Part shown: positions 36,001-42,516 of the stretch, one piece after another | Numbering within the stretch: position 1 is the first letter of the stretch | Layout of the letters: each line of letters begins with the position of its first letter | IMG/VR virus record: IMGVR_UViG_3300025646_000013 | Location: 40,281-104,280 of that record | Length of the DNA stretch: 64,000 bases | Source of the DNA: a virus | Direction: 5' to 3' (one strand) | Position numbers and translations under genes: made by a program | Notes under the pieces: generated by a model | Seen by the model: only the letters and a program-made list of their open reading frames with translations | Told to the model about the DNA's origin: nothing | Database searches by the model: none

Positions 36001-36636
36001 TACTTTTTTACGGTTTTCATTTTCTCCAAATAATGGATCTGTTAAAAGTTTTTGAGTTCCATATAACGCTGGAAGCTCATAGGGTAGCCTTCTACCAGCT
36101 CTAATTAATCTTTTTTGTATTTCATCTTTCCAAGTGTATATTGAGGCTGGCTCTGATCCAATTCCCCTACTGGCTTGATCAAGTTCTCTTTTACTAAAAG
36201 AATACCTGTGCATTTCGGAGTTTACGCCGGAATATCCTGTTGTTAGATCATCTCCAGCTTCATAGACGAGTCTTTCGTAAGGATCATTAACGCCATCTAT
36301 ACTTCTTTTAACGCCCTGTAGTTCGTCTAAATGTTTTCTTATGTCAACTACGCTGTTAACTAAACTTGTAGAAAATGTATTGCCTGAGTCAGCTGAAGTT
36401 TGGATTTTTTGGGCTAACCTAAGTCCACCCTTTCTCATTACTGAGGTTAGGGCTGCAGCTGCAGCTAAGCTGCCCACTGTATGCGTTATGAATCTAGCAA
36501 TAGGATGATTATCTAGGGCTTTAGATATTGCGCCTGAATCAGGAGAGGGGCCTTGTGTTTCGCCCTCATTGAACGGAAGATCTCTAGAGGTTACTCCATA
36601 GCCTATATTATGTAATGGGCCACGATCTCTAAGCAT
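30007..36636 (-). CDS. Tape-measure protein candidate (2,209 aa)
   Basis: ATG 36636 has GGGGAA as ribosome site and lies directly after two tail-assembly-chaperone-like genes, the place where the tape measure is encoded in most long-tailed phages. It is the largest uninterrupted ORF. The sequence is mostly helical, with hydrophobic or Gly/Ala-rich stretches near residue 55 (GSLAAAAALTS), near 1560 (a glycine-rich segment) and near 1960 (LLGSFLGATTGGG). Such stretches are usual where tape measures meet the membrane. At about 0.15 nm per residue a fully helical chain would be about 330 nm long, an inference only. I found no CGG codon in frame across its length. Confidence 0.72.
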   Translation of the reverse strand: MLRDRGPLHNIGYGVTSRDLPFNEGETQGPSPDSGAISKALDNHPIARFITHTVGSLAAAAALTSVMRKGGLRLAQKIQTSADSGNTFSTSLVNSVVDIRKHLDELQGVKRSIDGVNDPYERLVYEAGDDLTTGYSGVNSEMHRYSFSKRELDQASRGIGSEPASIYTWKDEIQKRLIRAGRRLPYELPALYGTQKLLTDPLFGENENRKKVKWYNPVDVLTDFVKTSATNLLTVTLPFEGLGAGASATRNSLYTFKNSMGSLRDLSPARQVASKGLIDLSELLSEVGHDFSTIGNRFLKASAQTSGAFSTAVHAYKQDQPQFVQSLSDARKGAKLAREFSRANNESKIKRYGRMAQGYLFGQNSPDSTNPVYGAIDAIPAFRGLSSAFKEGYKEFKLLGKGYDALSSSLKMNEILAEQRFIGAGRSELERAMQKIQSQYSSRISKLAGTVSILGAGGPEDKSFTQSEFYRGQQQKAYKDLLAKNLTSRGIDAKEADNFVEQLRINVPGRGGNPTNIVSIGRSSILGEGDDYYSQLLQRYKTIKHGKSFEQSIVASAGGSSPESFLRSVIEESNAGFLSREFKASLNTKIKNEWNSFYRKDLADIASSILKPSKENIHDYVGPLSSAKQQFLQRKTAQVLGINLRQDDGRIVSDQIVRKRLAEKGFNPNNFNDLKDFLIEKRKMSLGLFGNGFSLFGLKPLLIDEAVQQGRFKSLPANQQKIISELAGRMAINDPVSKSIGFNKLDGVYQTKSGQILDFSSIRSTFTNTASFFASEFQIPIIKLNPADLFGYRSFSEMAKRGPLQYSPGRTVQPFGDMPGTKSDFNIWHSTGGMFGLKGRVTAFSTDNESGAIFGKTLAGTYRAVPTSSTEMLTKHARFSAGLDGEKIYDVAQDPNSRFLTRLFGNDVAGRSRALGFKRMMSIDAEQPNSIFGLLSRFQKRNSDINNPRVLAKLIPGEEVEYGFGSSAKRIKLSSEGGKLQLLDEAGASVPGIEEAQILRAYDDLRRSTFTYGLSDKVMRTMENLSEISGINLFAFAGKRVSNISTPQQAMQFYEEVQAAIPILKSRAREAGIEERVIEQSFSRLRKMATEGNLLATSSLAQRSPTITTRLDQFKNELFRFVSQSNAIVEGKTDQLFIQMQEAILSLRKTLPPSQFAEAQAAALATLFNTNAFITYKKGVPLFQNAREAALSMLGMARGQDAVSDAVSTFFSPYTSGRVSIIGSNIRRPFSSLLPPFKKLFGTANYQLNELSTDVLGSGQRTTFVPTFGTVFGKDPMGAVKSAIGLSTYSDPANYSGASVPVSQGVERLNRYFGTLGMQLDVSSFKGPLDLYARGMVGKRVLPIYAAGTTFMAADRMLGGLVNPEDRYGENIYSPFFTTKAARAVVEAQSLAAGLVPGGMTAQEKREQLVEGEVPIRQGRFWPLGNTPFQGGKVQYYRPSWYRKLQGGAMFTSDTYGSPAEKFLFYNDISPLRPFDPYRFERKHYEDRPYPVTGEYFTGPFGPLTAVGNLTIGKILKPQRKMHEEEVSLGLSQYVSAGQFGAYDPSGYTGFNAGTGTASAGFGGGIGMYGPGAGGSVSSSMVSNQIGYSNANYAGASQFPINRASGITRETIGALNQPLMAMSYGPPKQRGVMQPTIVQAGTPYNPANPTIQFGELGYRAQEMAGIYGFGFSSIRENLGFGKGDFEPDKTVLQSAAKAYGTSRAFWDLNLGGLGDVPIPAQGPLGNIEFSEIVRRFIPKERTGIDYINPIANLMGSQYPFLPGSEYYINFRTGDPFTKVQEGEIRLPGKGYERFNRLYGDSSGKYGIVNQLDILADVAPYSQQFKSVNRMIDKMALSPEEKVRVMEIRSQLEDTTSKYDFVPYEDQRTRMGGALGGMQRAGEYIAHRDTLFNTKFLNKRTATEDWERRNVYGATFPEWQRPFESFIEPMLNKATQRDPISAAAGLGLTGSFFGRTPRAKLLGSFLGATTGGGVSLMSQTKEMITGERFIPQQRKKELALEEYSDILTYVKNTRLAAMAQEAGDSGAANQFRQAAKRTMYGADLYGASVDTLSLAIPKRKREHFMEMINAPENERDRILSTAGRLERRIYQAAWGRDVEKRPDLVEYFSRHELPDLSWEGWHPNTNMDHVKIKIGQQMGLEMSQMGYYPQQIKQANLANPSYPTFGTGEDRQDTLYKLRALLAGAGISGTVTPVINTFGQNQISISAGVR

Positions 36637-36650
36637 TTTTTTCCCCTAGT

Positions 36651-37277
36651 TTATTTCATTCCCCAAAGTTTTTGAGCAATTGGGTCTTCGTACGCGGCTT
36701 CGCCGACTTTCTTTGAAAGGTTGTGCCTTGCCGCACTTGCCTTTTTCTTTTCCTCTTCTTCTTCTGGGTCTATCAATTGAAGAGTAAGATTAGTTGACTG
36801 AATGCCATTTATTCCTTGTTGAATTTCAATTATTTTTTCCGAAAGAGCAACCCTTTCCGCTAATTGCGAAAAAGTCATGTTATCTAAATCTTCCGGAGAA
36901 TATGTATTTATAGTAGCCAGAACAAAAGCTTTCATAAGGCTTCTTACCTGAGCTGCTTGTTCTCTTTTATTATCAAGTATATTTTTAGCAATTTTTGCAG
37001 AATAGAAGCCCGAAAAATCAACAATCTGTTGAGCCAATGAAGATACTAAGCCAGGTGGCAATTTTTCTAGATTGAAGTCTTTTGGATAGACTACAGCAGA
37101 TGATATTATCAGGTCTTCTGCGTCAGTTGAAGAATAGCTTTCCGAGTTTTTGTATTCAGTTATTTTATCAAATTCACTAAATGTCAGCTCTCTAAATACT
37201 ATTTCCTGACCTTTTAGGTTTACTGCAAAAACAGAACCATATTTCTTTTTTATTTCATAGAGAAATTCTGGTTCCAT
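36651..37277 (-). CDS. Tail assembly chaperone, second of a pair
   Basis: Protein of 208 residues. The N-terminal half parallels its upstream neighbour: KKYGSVFAVNLKGQEIVFRE, then ISSAVVYPKDF, then PPGLVSSLAQQIVDFSGF. This matches FGEVYVTSITFDKHIVWRV, CILYPQYDKL and PSLISQEVLEASGF in the other protein, so the two are diverged paralogues. The C-terminus is acidic then basic. Such proteins bind the tape measure during tail assembly. In many phages the pair is made by a -1 frameshift from one gene; here each has its own ATG and no shift is needed. Confidence 0.72.
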   Translation of the reverse strand: MEPEFLYEIKKKYGSVFAVNLKGQEIVFRELTFSEFDKITEYKNSESYSSTDAEDLIISSAVVYPKDFNLEKLPPGLVSSLAQQIVDFSGFYSAKIAKNILDNKREQAAQVRSLMKAFVLATINTYSPEDLDNMTFSQLAERVALSEKIIEIQQGINGIQSTNLTLQLIDPEEEEEKKKASAARHNLSKKVGEAAYEDPIAQKLWGMK

Positions 37278-37280
37278 TTT

Positions 37281-37796
37281 TTATAGCTGTCTTACCTCTA
37301 GGGCAACGAACCCGGAAGCCTCTAACACTTCTTGAGAAATTAAAGACGGAATACCAGCCATCACTCCATTCATTTCCAATTTATCGTACTGAGGATACAG
37401 TATGCACATTTCAGCTATTGCTTCCTCGTTCCACATATTGGCTTCAGCTGAAGTAAGTTGACCAGCTTGTACAAGTTGCTCCATTTTTTTGACTAAATTC
37501 TTATACTCTATTCTATTTAAAACTCTCCAGACTATATGCTTGTCAAAGGTAATCGAGGTAACATACACCTCTCCAAATTGACTCTTCCACTGCTTGATCA
37601 TTCCAGCAGTTGGGCCACCTTCCCAAATTTCTTCTGCGTCGTCTAGATCTTCTACTTGCTTATTCGGTTGCTCAACAACTGATTCAATCTCCTCTTGATT
37701 TTGAGTTTCCTCTGTTGTATAAGTTAGAGCTTCTTCTGTTCCTACTGTTTCTGCAAATTCTGGATTTGAACTTACTGTTACTTTTCTACCTGACAT
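37281..37796 (-). CDS. Tail assembly chaperone, first of a pair
   Basis: Protein of 171 residues. The first 60 residues are acidic and probably disordered. The folded part runs from IKQWKSQFGEVYVTSITF to the C-terminal GIPSLISQEVLEASGFV. The pattern (a short beta start, a helical body ending near the P-S-L-x-S-x-E motif) and the position before the tape-measure candidate identify it as chaperone-like. Stop and next ATG are three bases apart. A TATAAT-like box lies 38 bases upstream of its ATG. Confidence 0.72.
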   Translation of the reverse strand: MSGRKVTVSSNPEFAETVGTEEALTYTTEETQNQEEIESVVEQPNKQVEDLDDAEEIWEGGPTAGMIKQWKSQFGEVYVTSITFDKHIVWRVLNRIEYKNLVKKMEQLVQAGQLTSAEANMWNEEAIAEMCILYPQYDKLEMNGVMAGIPSLISQEVLEASGFVALEVRQL

Positions 37797-37833
37797 TTTT
37801 TCTCCTTAATAGACATTTGATAAAACAAAATAC

Positions 37834-37839
37834 ATTATA
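37834..37839 (-). promoter_or_regulatory. Possible -10 box (TATAAT) upstream of the chaperone pair
   Basis: The 55-base gap 37797-37851 reads TTGTATAATG on the minus strand about 38 bases upstream of ATG 37796. No clear -35 is visible. It could give extra transcription of the chaperone and tape-measure genes. Confidence 0.3.
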
Positions 37840-37851
37840 CAATATTATTTA

Positions 37852-38835
37852 TTATAAAGCAACTGTGTTAGTGCCAAACATATGGTTTGTAACGTCAATT
37901 TCATAAACTCCTTCTGAGTTGACTTGACCTACTATTGGCTCTTCCATTTCTGTTGTTGTTAATTTATTCTTAATAAATCCAAGATCAACTTCGCTATAAT
38001 AGAAGTCTCTTGCTATAAACTGATAGTTCTCAACTATTGGAGATCCTCCTGCGGCATACGTTGTTGCCATGCTCATTAGTTGGACCTCTTGTATAATAGT
38101 TTTCATTGGACTAACTTTATTGTCTGTTCCAGACCTAACTAATCTTTCATTTACATCTGAAATTATCATTCTATCTAAATTATTTTCTATAACTTTTTCT
38201 TCAGAATTTAGAAAATCTTTTGGAGAAAGAGATACCTCTTCCAATCCATGCATGATAATAAAATTAAATGGCGGATGAGCACTAAATATATTTTTATTTG
38301 AATCTATAATATTTTTAGAAAATGGATCTGAAGTCACTCTATCAAGCTGACTGTATGACCAATACTTTTGAATATTTTTTTCATCTTGCAGGCTGCGAAG
38401 TCTAGCTTGATCTGAATTATTGTTTACTGATCTCAAAGTAGATCTTACATCAGCGTTTGAGGATCTAGGATCTGGATTATTAACTCTTTTTTCAGTTGCT
38501 TTTTCTATAAGATCTGTCATTCTTCTTGGATATCTTGTATATACAGAAAACTCTCCAGTTATCAATCTTGTGCCGTACAACATTGCGTCATAGTTGTATG
38601 ACCAAAAACCATAGAGTGGTTGCTTTTCCTGTCTTATTATATAGGCAAAAGAAACTATATCCAGTTCATCTTCTTCATCGAATAGTCCGTCAATATAAAC
38701 TCTTATATCTTCGCCACTAAAAAAGTAATCGTAATAATTGCTAAACTTTTTACTGCTTGAGTCTGCGTTTCCCGCCCAAGCTAAGTCTATCTTTTCGGAT
38801 AGAGGATCAAATCTATAATCAGAATTATAAGCCAT
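37852..38835 (-). CDS. Tail-tube-like paralogue 3 (327 aa)
   Basis: Protein of 327 residues with the tube-fold layout of its two upstream neighbours: IIRQEKQPLYGFWSYNY lines up with the VTREKAPIYTMGSPNP region of the tube, then ITGEFSVYTRYP with IAGSLIFTVFDR. About 130 extra residues follow (charged, including a RSSNADVRSTL segment), and the IQEVQLMSMATTYAAGG strand region then replaces the tube's C-terminal part. It may form the last ring of the tube, joining tube to baseplate or terminator, as T4 gp54/gp48-type proteins do. That role is inferred. Confidence 0.62.
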   Translation of the reverse strand: MAYNSDYRFDPLSEKIDLAWAGNADSSSKKFSNYYDYFFSGEDIRVYIDGLFDEEDELDIVSFAYIIRQEKQPLYGFWSYNYDAMLYGTRLITGEFSVYTRYPRRMTDLIEKATEKRVNNPDPRSSNADVRSTLRSVNNNSDQARLRSLQDEKNIQKYWSYSQLDRVTSDPFSKNIIDSNKNIFSAHPPFNFIIMHGLEEVSLSPKDFLNSEEKVIENNLDRMIISDVNERLVRSGTDNKVSPMKTIIQEVQLMSMATTYAAGGSPIVENYQFIARDFYYSEVDLGFIKNKLTTTEMEEPIVGQVNSEGVYEIDVTNHMFGTNTVAL

Positions 38836-38836
38836 T

Positions 38837-39550
38837 TTATACTCTATATACTTCTTCTATAAAATTGCTATAGATAGTTGTTATTGGTAGACCTTCTTCG
38901 GCTGAATCTCCAAATATATTCCTATTTCTTTGAGCTGTTCTTTCAGCTTCTATGTCACCTAATTTTGTCATTTCTTTTTCATTTATCATTCTTGTTATTG
39001 GCTGGATTCCTCTGGCCATAAAAGTGTAGGTTTGCTCTGTCAAAATGTCATCAATTGACATTGTTTGACCTTCGTCAACTATTGTTACGCCATATATTTT
39101 CATCTTTGATGCACTGCCATATTCATTAAAGAATGTAAACACAATGTCAAATGGCGGAAGCATGTCTGCTAGTGGCGCAAAGAATCCATTTGATCTAGAA
39201 AGATAGTTCTTATATTCCTCTATTTTATACCAAGAATATTCGTTAAATACCGTAAAGATAAGTGATCCAGCTATTGTTCTTGAACCCTTTATAAACCCTC
39301 TTACATTTGCGTGCCCAAGAGTTCTTACTGGCGAATTCTCTCTATGTATAGAATAAGATACAGTTTGAAGTTCGCCTAGCTCTAAGTAGGTTCCAGTACT
39401 TTGAGTCTCGCCCATTGGGGGAAGAACCATTGTTGCAACAATATCTGTTCCCGAAAAAGAAACATTATTTAAGGCAGCATCAAATTCAGGTTTTTGGGCA
39501 CTAGGATTTACGTCAGAAATTTGACTAGGCCTACTAATAATAACTGCCAT
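38837..39550 (-). CDS. Tail-tube-like paralogue 2 (237 aa)
   Basis: Protein of 237 residues clearly related to the major tube protein next to it: FSGTDIVATMVLP, SIHRENSPVRTLGHANVRGF, GSRTIAGSLIFTVFNE and the C-terminal SIDDILTEQTYTFMARGIQPI all align with the 231-residue protein. An AAGGAAC ribosome site precedes ATG 39550. It lies after a hairpin that follows the main tube gene, which suggests lower expression and therefore a minor ring protein. Confidence 0.78.
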   Translation of the reverse strand: MAVIISRPSQISDVNPSAQKPEFDAALNNVSFSGTDIVATMVLPPMGETQSTGTYLELGELQTVSYSIHRENSPVRTLGHANVRGFIKGSRTIAGSLIFTVFNEYSWYKIEEYKNYLSRSNGFFAPLADMLPPFDIVFTFFNEYGSASKMKIYGVTIVDEGQTMSIDDILTEQTYTFMARGIQPITRMINEKEMTKLGDIEAERTAQRNRNIFGDSAEEGLPITTIYSNFIEEVYRV

Positions 39551-39560
39551 TATTGTTCCT

Positions 39561-39605
39561 TAAAAGTAAGATGGTGCACGAAGGCCCCCACCCTCATGCA
39601 CCATC
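39561..39605 (-). terminator. Hairpin terminator or attenuator after the tube gene
   Basis: A perfect 9-bp inverted repeat (GATGGTGCA at 39570-39578 with TGCACCATC at 39597-39605) has an 18-base loop. On the minus strand it is followed by TTACTTTT. It lies just downstream of the main tube gene and upstream of the second tube paralogue, as expected for an element that gives more main tube mRNA than downstream mRNA. Confidence 0.6.
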
Positions 39606-39627
39606 GAACAGATAACTTGTTATTTAA

Positions 39628-40323
39628 TTACGGACGAATAACTCCGGATGTGTTTGGCAAGTTTACAGCATTGCCAGCCACGATATCGCTTAGAGTATTG
39701 CCGTCTTTTTCAAGTTGGCTTGTTGCAATTGTGTACATTGGACCAAGCTCTCTTGCAACGTAGGTCATGGTCTCTTCGATGACGATGTCATCCATTGAGG
39801 CGCCTGATCCTTCGTTAAGAAGCTCAACTCCGTATATCGATCTTACAGCTGCGTTGCCATATTCATTGACAAATGTAACTGTGATATCGAATGGTGGGAT
39901 TTGGTCTGCGTAGTAAGGGACTTTCTTCTGGATATCTCTTGTCCAGTTGTTTCCGCCTTGAACGCCTGGAATTCCTCTACCCAAAGACGATGTATCGCCT
40001 GGAAGAGTATTATGGGCTCTTGTGTAGAAGTCCATTGGCTTATTGTTGGCGTAGTTTTTCTCCAGCATTGTGTAAAGAGCTGGGCGATCAAATACTGTGA
40101 AGATCAATGAGCCTGCAATTCCGCGCTTACCTCTTGAGAATGAGCGTGGATTTGGTGAACCCATTGTGTAGATTGGTGCCTTTTCTCTTGTTACTGAGAA
40201 AGTAATTCCTGAAAGTGCACCAATTTCAATACCACCAAAAGTGGCGACAATGTCGGCACCTGAGAATGTGGTATATGTGTTTAGATACTTGTTGACAGAA
40301 TTGTCATAAGTTTCTGCGGCCAT
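39628..40323 (-). CDS. Major tail tube protein
   Basis: Protein of 231 residues with the tube pattern FSGADIVATFGGIEIG, FSVTREKAPIYTMGS, KRGIAGSLIFTVFDR, IPPFDITVTFVNEYGNA and a C-terminal IVIEETMTYVAREL strand. It follows the sheath gene directly, the standard order sheath then tube. It forms the inner tube driven through the envelope. Codon use is more GC-rich than in its neighbours, as often seen in highly expressed virion genes of AT-rich phages. A hairpin follows the gene. Confidence 0.87.
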   Translation of the reverse strand: MAAETYDNSVNKYLNTYTTFSGADIVATFGGIEIGALSGITFSVTREKAPIYTMGSPNPRSFSRGKRGIAGSLIFTVFDRPALYTMLEKNYANNKPMDFYTRAHNTLPGDTSSLGRGIPGVQGGNNWTRDIQKKVPYYADQIPPFDITVTFVNEYGNAAVRSIYGVELLNEGSGASMDDIVIEETMTYVARELGPMYTIATSQLEKDGNTLSDIVAGNAVNLPNTSGVIRP

Positions 40324-40349
40324 TTAGTTACCCTCCAATCGGTAATTTA

Positions 40350-41597
40350 TTATACGTTAATGGCTATTTGCACCTGAATTGACTTTAGCTCAAATGCAGG
40401 TGTTAGTACGAGGTCTACAATCGCCTTGTTTTCTGCTGGAACATAAGTGACATTGAAGTCGCTAGCCAGCAAGGCTCCTAATAGTTGCATACCTCTTAGT
40501 GCTGATGAGATCGCTGTTTCCATTGAGTTTCTCATTTGGACAGTCGATGGCTCACCAACAAACTTTTGACATGATTGACGAACAATGCTTGCAGCTTCGT
40601 TTACAATTCTCTTTGTCGAAAGACGAACGTAATCTGAGCTAGATGCAGAGAAGGTTACACCATCTCCAAAAACTGCAATCTTGTTGAAGTTAAGAATTAC
40701 TGAGTTGACACCCTTATTGGCTATTGTCTCTTGCTGTGTTCTTGTTGGAACATAACGAAGACCCTGAACATTATAGAGTGGCTTGTTTGTAATTGCTGAA
40801 TATGAATTAAGGCGTGTTATTGCAGCTGCTGTTGTGCATGCTCCATTTGCGTAGCCAAAATCTGTTCCTGCAGCTGTTCCATAGCCAACTGGCTTTAGCT
40901 CAGTTGCTACAACTGTAAGGTATGGACCGTACTCTTTCAAGGCTGAATCTTCCTTGTCTGGAAGTGTTGACAGACCTAAATGAGAAGCTATCTGCGAAGG
41001 AGTCATAACTTCTTTTGTGCCAGAGTCGTAAGGCTTAATTCCCATTACTGCGATGCATGGGTGTGTATTCTCTGATATTTCCTTGACCTTTGCTGCTACC
41101 TTATATGCCCAGCTCTGAATTACTGTTGCACTATTGTTTGCATGGAAACCATACTCAGTGTCATCAGGTGTTGCTGGATCTTCCCAGTCATCTGCTACTC
41201 CGCCCCTACCCCAAGGAACGATCACATCTGGAAGAACTGTTTCAGCGGCTGTGAATGCAGCGTCAAAGACTGATCCTCCGAATGAAGAACTTGTAACTGC
41301 AGATGTGCCGGTATGGGTCCATGCTGTGTCGGATGGCAGTGGGACCATGTATATTCTTTCTGCTCCACCGGCTACCAATTCAAGAAATGCCTTGTGAAGA
41401 TCAGAACCCTCACCAAAGGCATCTATTACATCTTTTTCAGTTGTTGCCTGAACAACGTCTAGGTCGCTTACATTGCCTGTATCATCTGCTGTATCTCTCT
41501 TGGCGATTACGACAATTCTTGGACCGGCTGGCGTGTCAGTGCGAGAGATGCTGTAGAAGCGATCTCTGATTAGCGTAGTTACTCCTGGTATAGCCAT
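40350..41597 (-). CDS. Tail sheath protein
   Basis: Protein of 415 residues starting MAIPGVTTLIRDRFYS. ATG 41597 has GGAGG upstream. An extended start at 41645 is rejected because it would read through the ribosome site and a CGG. Sheath hallmarks are DLHKAFLELVAGGAERIYMVPLP, RYVPTRTQQETIANKGVNSVI, and the C-terminal EPSTVQMRNSMETAISSALR followed by VDLVLTPAFELKSIQVQIAI, the domain that bridges neighbouring subunits. It contracts to push the tube. The tube gene follows. A promoter-like TGTTACTATA lies about 50 bases upstream of the ATG. Confidence 0.93.
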   Translation of the reverse strand: MAIPGVTTLIRDRFYSISRTDTPAGPRIVVIAKRDTADDTGNVSDLDVVQATTEKDVIDAFGEGSDLHKAFLELVAGGAERIYMVPLPSDTAWTHTGTSAVTSSSFGGSVFDAAFTAAETVLPDVIVPWGRGGVADDWEDPATPDDTEYGFHANNSATVIQSWAYKVAAKVKEISENTHPCIAVMGIKPYDSGTKEVMTPSQIASHLGLSTLPDKEDSALKEYGPYLTVVATELKPVGYGTAAGTDFGYANGACTTAAAITRLNSYSAITNKPLYNVQGLRYVPTRTQQETIANKGVNSVILNFNKIAVFGDGVTFSASSSDYVRLSTKRIVNEAASIVRQSCQKFVGEPSTVQMRNSMETAISSALRGMQLLGALLASDFNVTYVPAENKAIVDLVLTPAFELKSIQVQIAINV

Positions 41598-41646
41598 GTT
41601 ATTTTTAAACCTCCGACTAGGATATGGGGCATTGCGAGTCTTCAAA

Positions 41647-41656
41647 TATAGTAACA
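41647..41656 (-). promoter_or_regulatory. Promoter-like TGTTACTATA upstream of the sheath gene
   Basis: The 10-mer on the minus strand is identical to one at 46911-46920 and shares TTACTATA with 55640-55647. Each lies 35-55 bases upstream of a minus-strand gene that begins a transcription block. It looks like a -10 box with a conserved left extension. No -35 consensus is evident. Confidence 0.45.
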
Positions 41657-41714
41657 GATAACTTATAAAAATAACTCGGAGACTGTTGATGCGTGTTTGT
41701 TTTTATATATATTA

Positions 41715-42515
41715 TCATGAATTTGGCGTTGCTGTTTGCTGCAAATCCACTATACTGACCGTAGTGCCCTCGTAGTTTGGGGTGGCTGGTTGATTTATTA
41801 ATTCTTGCTCGTAAGCCATTCCTAATCTTACGTCTAGGGCAACTGATTCCACCGTAGAGGCTTTTGCAGCAAAGGTTTTTTCGGTTGTAAGCATGTAGGT
41901 TACTGTTCTTTTGTGAACGTCTTTTTGGTCCCTATTTACCTCAGAGTCAGATAACCTTCTGGAATATGTTAATTCTGATGCTCCTATTTTTTTAAAGATT
42001 GGCGTATACTCCAGCATGAAGTTCTCAAATGTCTCTATTAAAGATTCGACTAGGTAGGCGTTATCGTGGTCGTCGTCTATTGAATTTGGATTAGAACCTA
42101 ATCTTTTGCCGACCGGAGACATTGCTGTAAATGCGATTATATTTTGAAATCTTTGACCATATATATAGACGTCATTGCTTGTTATCTGTCTCATTCTTGG
42201 CTTTGGCTCAACAGAATGAGTCTTTCTTAGCTCTAAAGAATAAGTGATTATTGCATCTGTGTCTTCATATCTGCCTGTTGTCTGACCAGTTTCTGGATCT
42301 ATATAATTTGGATTAAACCATGTAAAAGCTGGATCTCCACTTGAAGAAGATTTAATTGGATAATTTGGAAATGATTCTTCCCAGATACTTTTAACTGTAG
42401 CTATAAACTCAAGATAACTTAAATTACCCTCAGACTGAAGTGGCTGAGCAAATTTTAATTTTGTATACGAATCGGTTCCACCAAATCTTGGCCAACTTAT
42501 TGCGTCTTGTGCCAT
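41715..42515 (-). CDS. Tail terminator/neck protein candidate
   Basis: Protein of 266 residues; the family is not certain. The middle has FQNIIAFTAMSPVGKRL and LVESLIETFENFMLEYTPIFKKIG, then a strand-rich part (TVTYMLTTEKTF). This layout resembles tail-terminator or tail-completion proteins that cap the sheath and tube. It sits between the sheath-like protein and the true sheath, one base after its upstream gene. The C-terminal 30 residues carry two Ala-Thr-Pro motifs like those in the 1,603-residue baseplate protein. Confidence 0.55.
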   Translation of the reverse strand: MAQDAISWPRFGGTDSYTKLKFAQPLQSEGNLSYLEFIATVKSIWEESFPNYPIKSSSSGDPAFTWFNPNYIDPETGQTTGRYEDTDAIITYSLELRKTHSVEPKPRMRQITSNDVYIYGQRFQNIIAFTAMSPVGKRLGSNPNSIDDDHDNAYLVESLIETFENFMLEYTPIFKKIGASELTYSRRLSDSEVNRDQKDVHKRTVTYMLTTEKTFAAKASTVESVALDVRLGMAYEQELINQPATPNYEGTTVSIVDLQQTATPNS

Positions 42516-42516
42516 A

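Noticed and set aside
36651-37796. A classical -1 frameshift linking the two tail chaperones
   Set aside because: Each has its own ATG and they read as separate paralogues. There is no slippery heptamer requirement and no overlap of frames.
41598-41645. A 16-residue N-terminal extension of the sheath protein
   Set aside because: It would be read through the ribosome site GGAGG and contains CGG; MAIPGVTT at 41597 is the usual sheath start.
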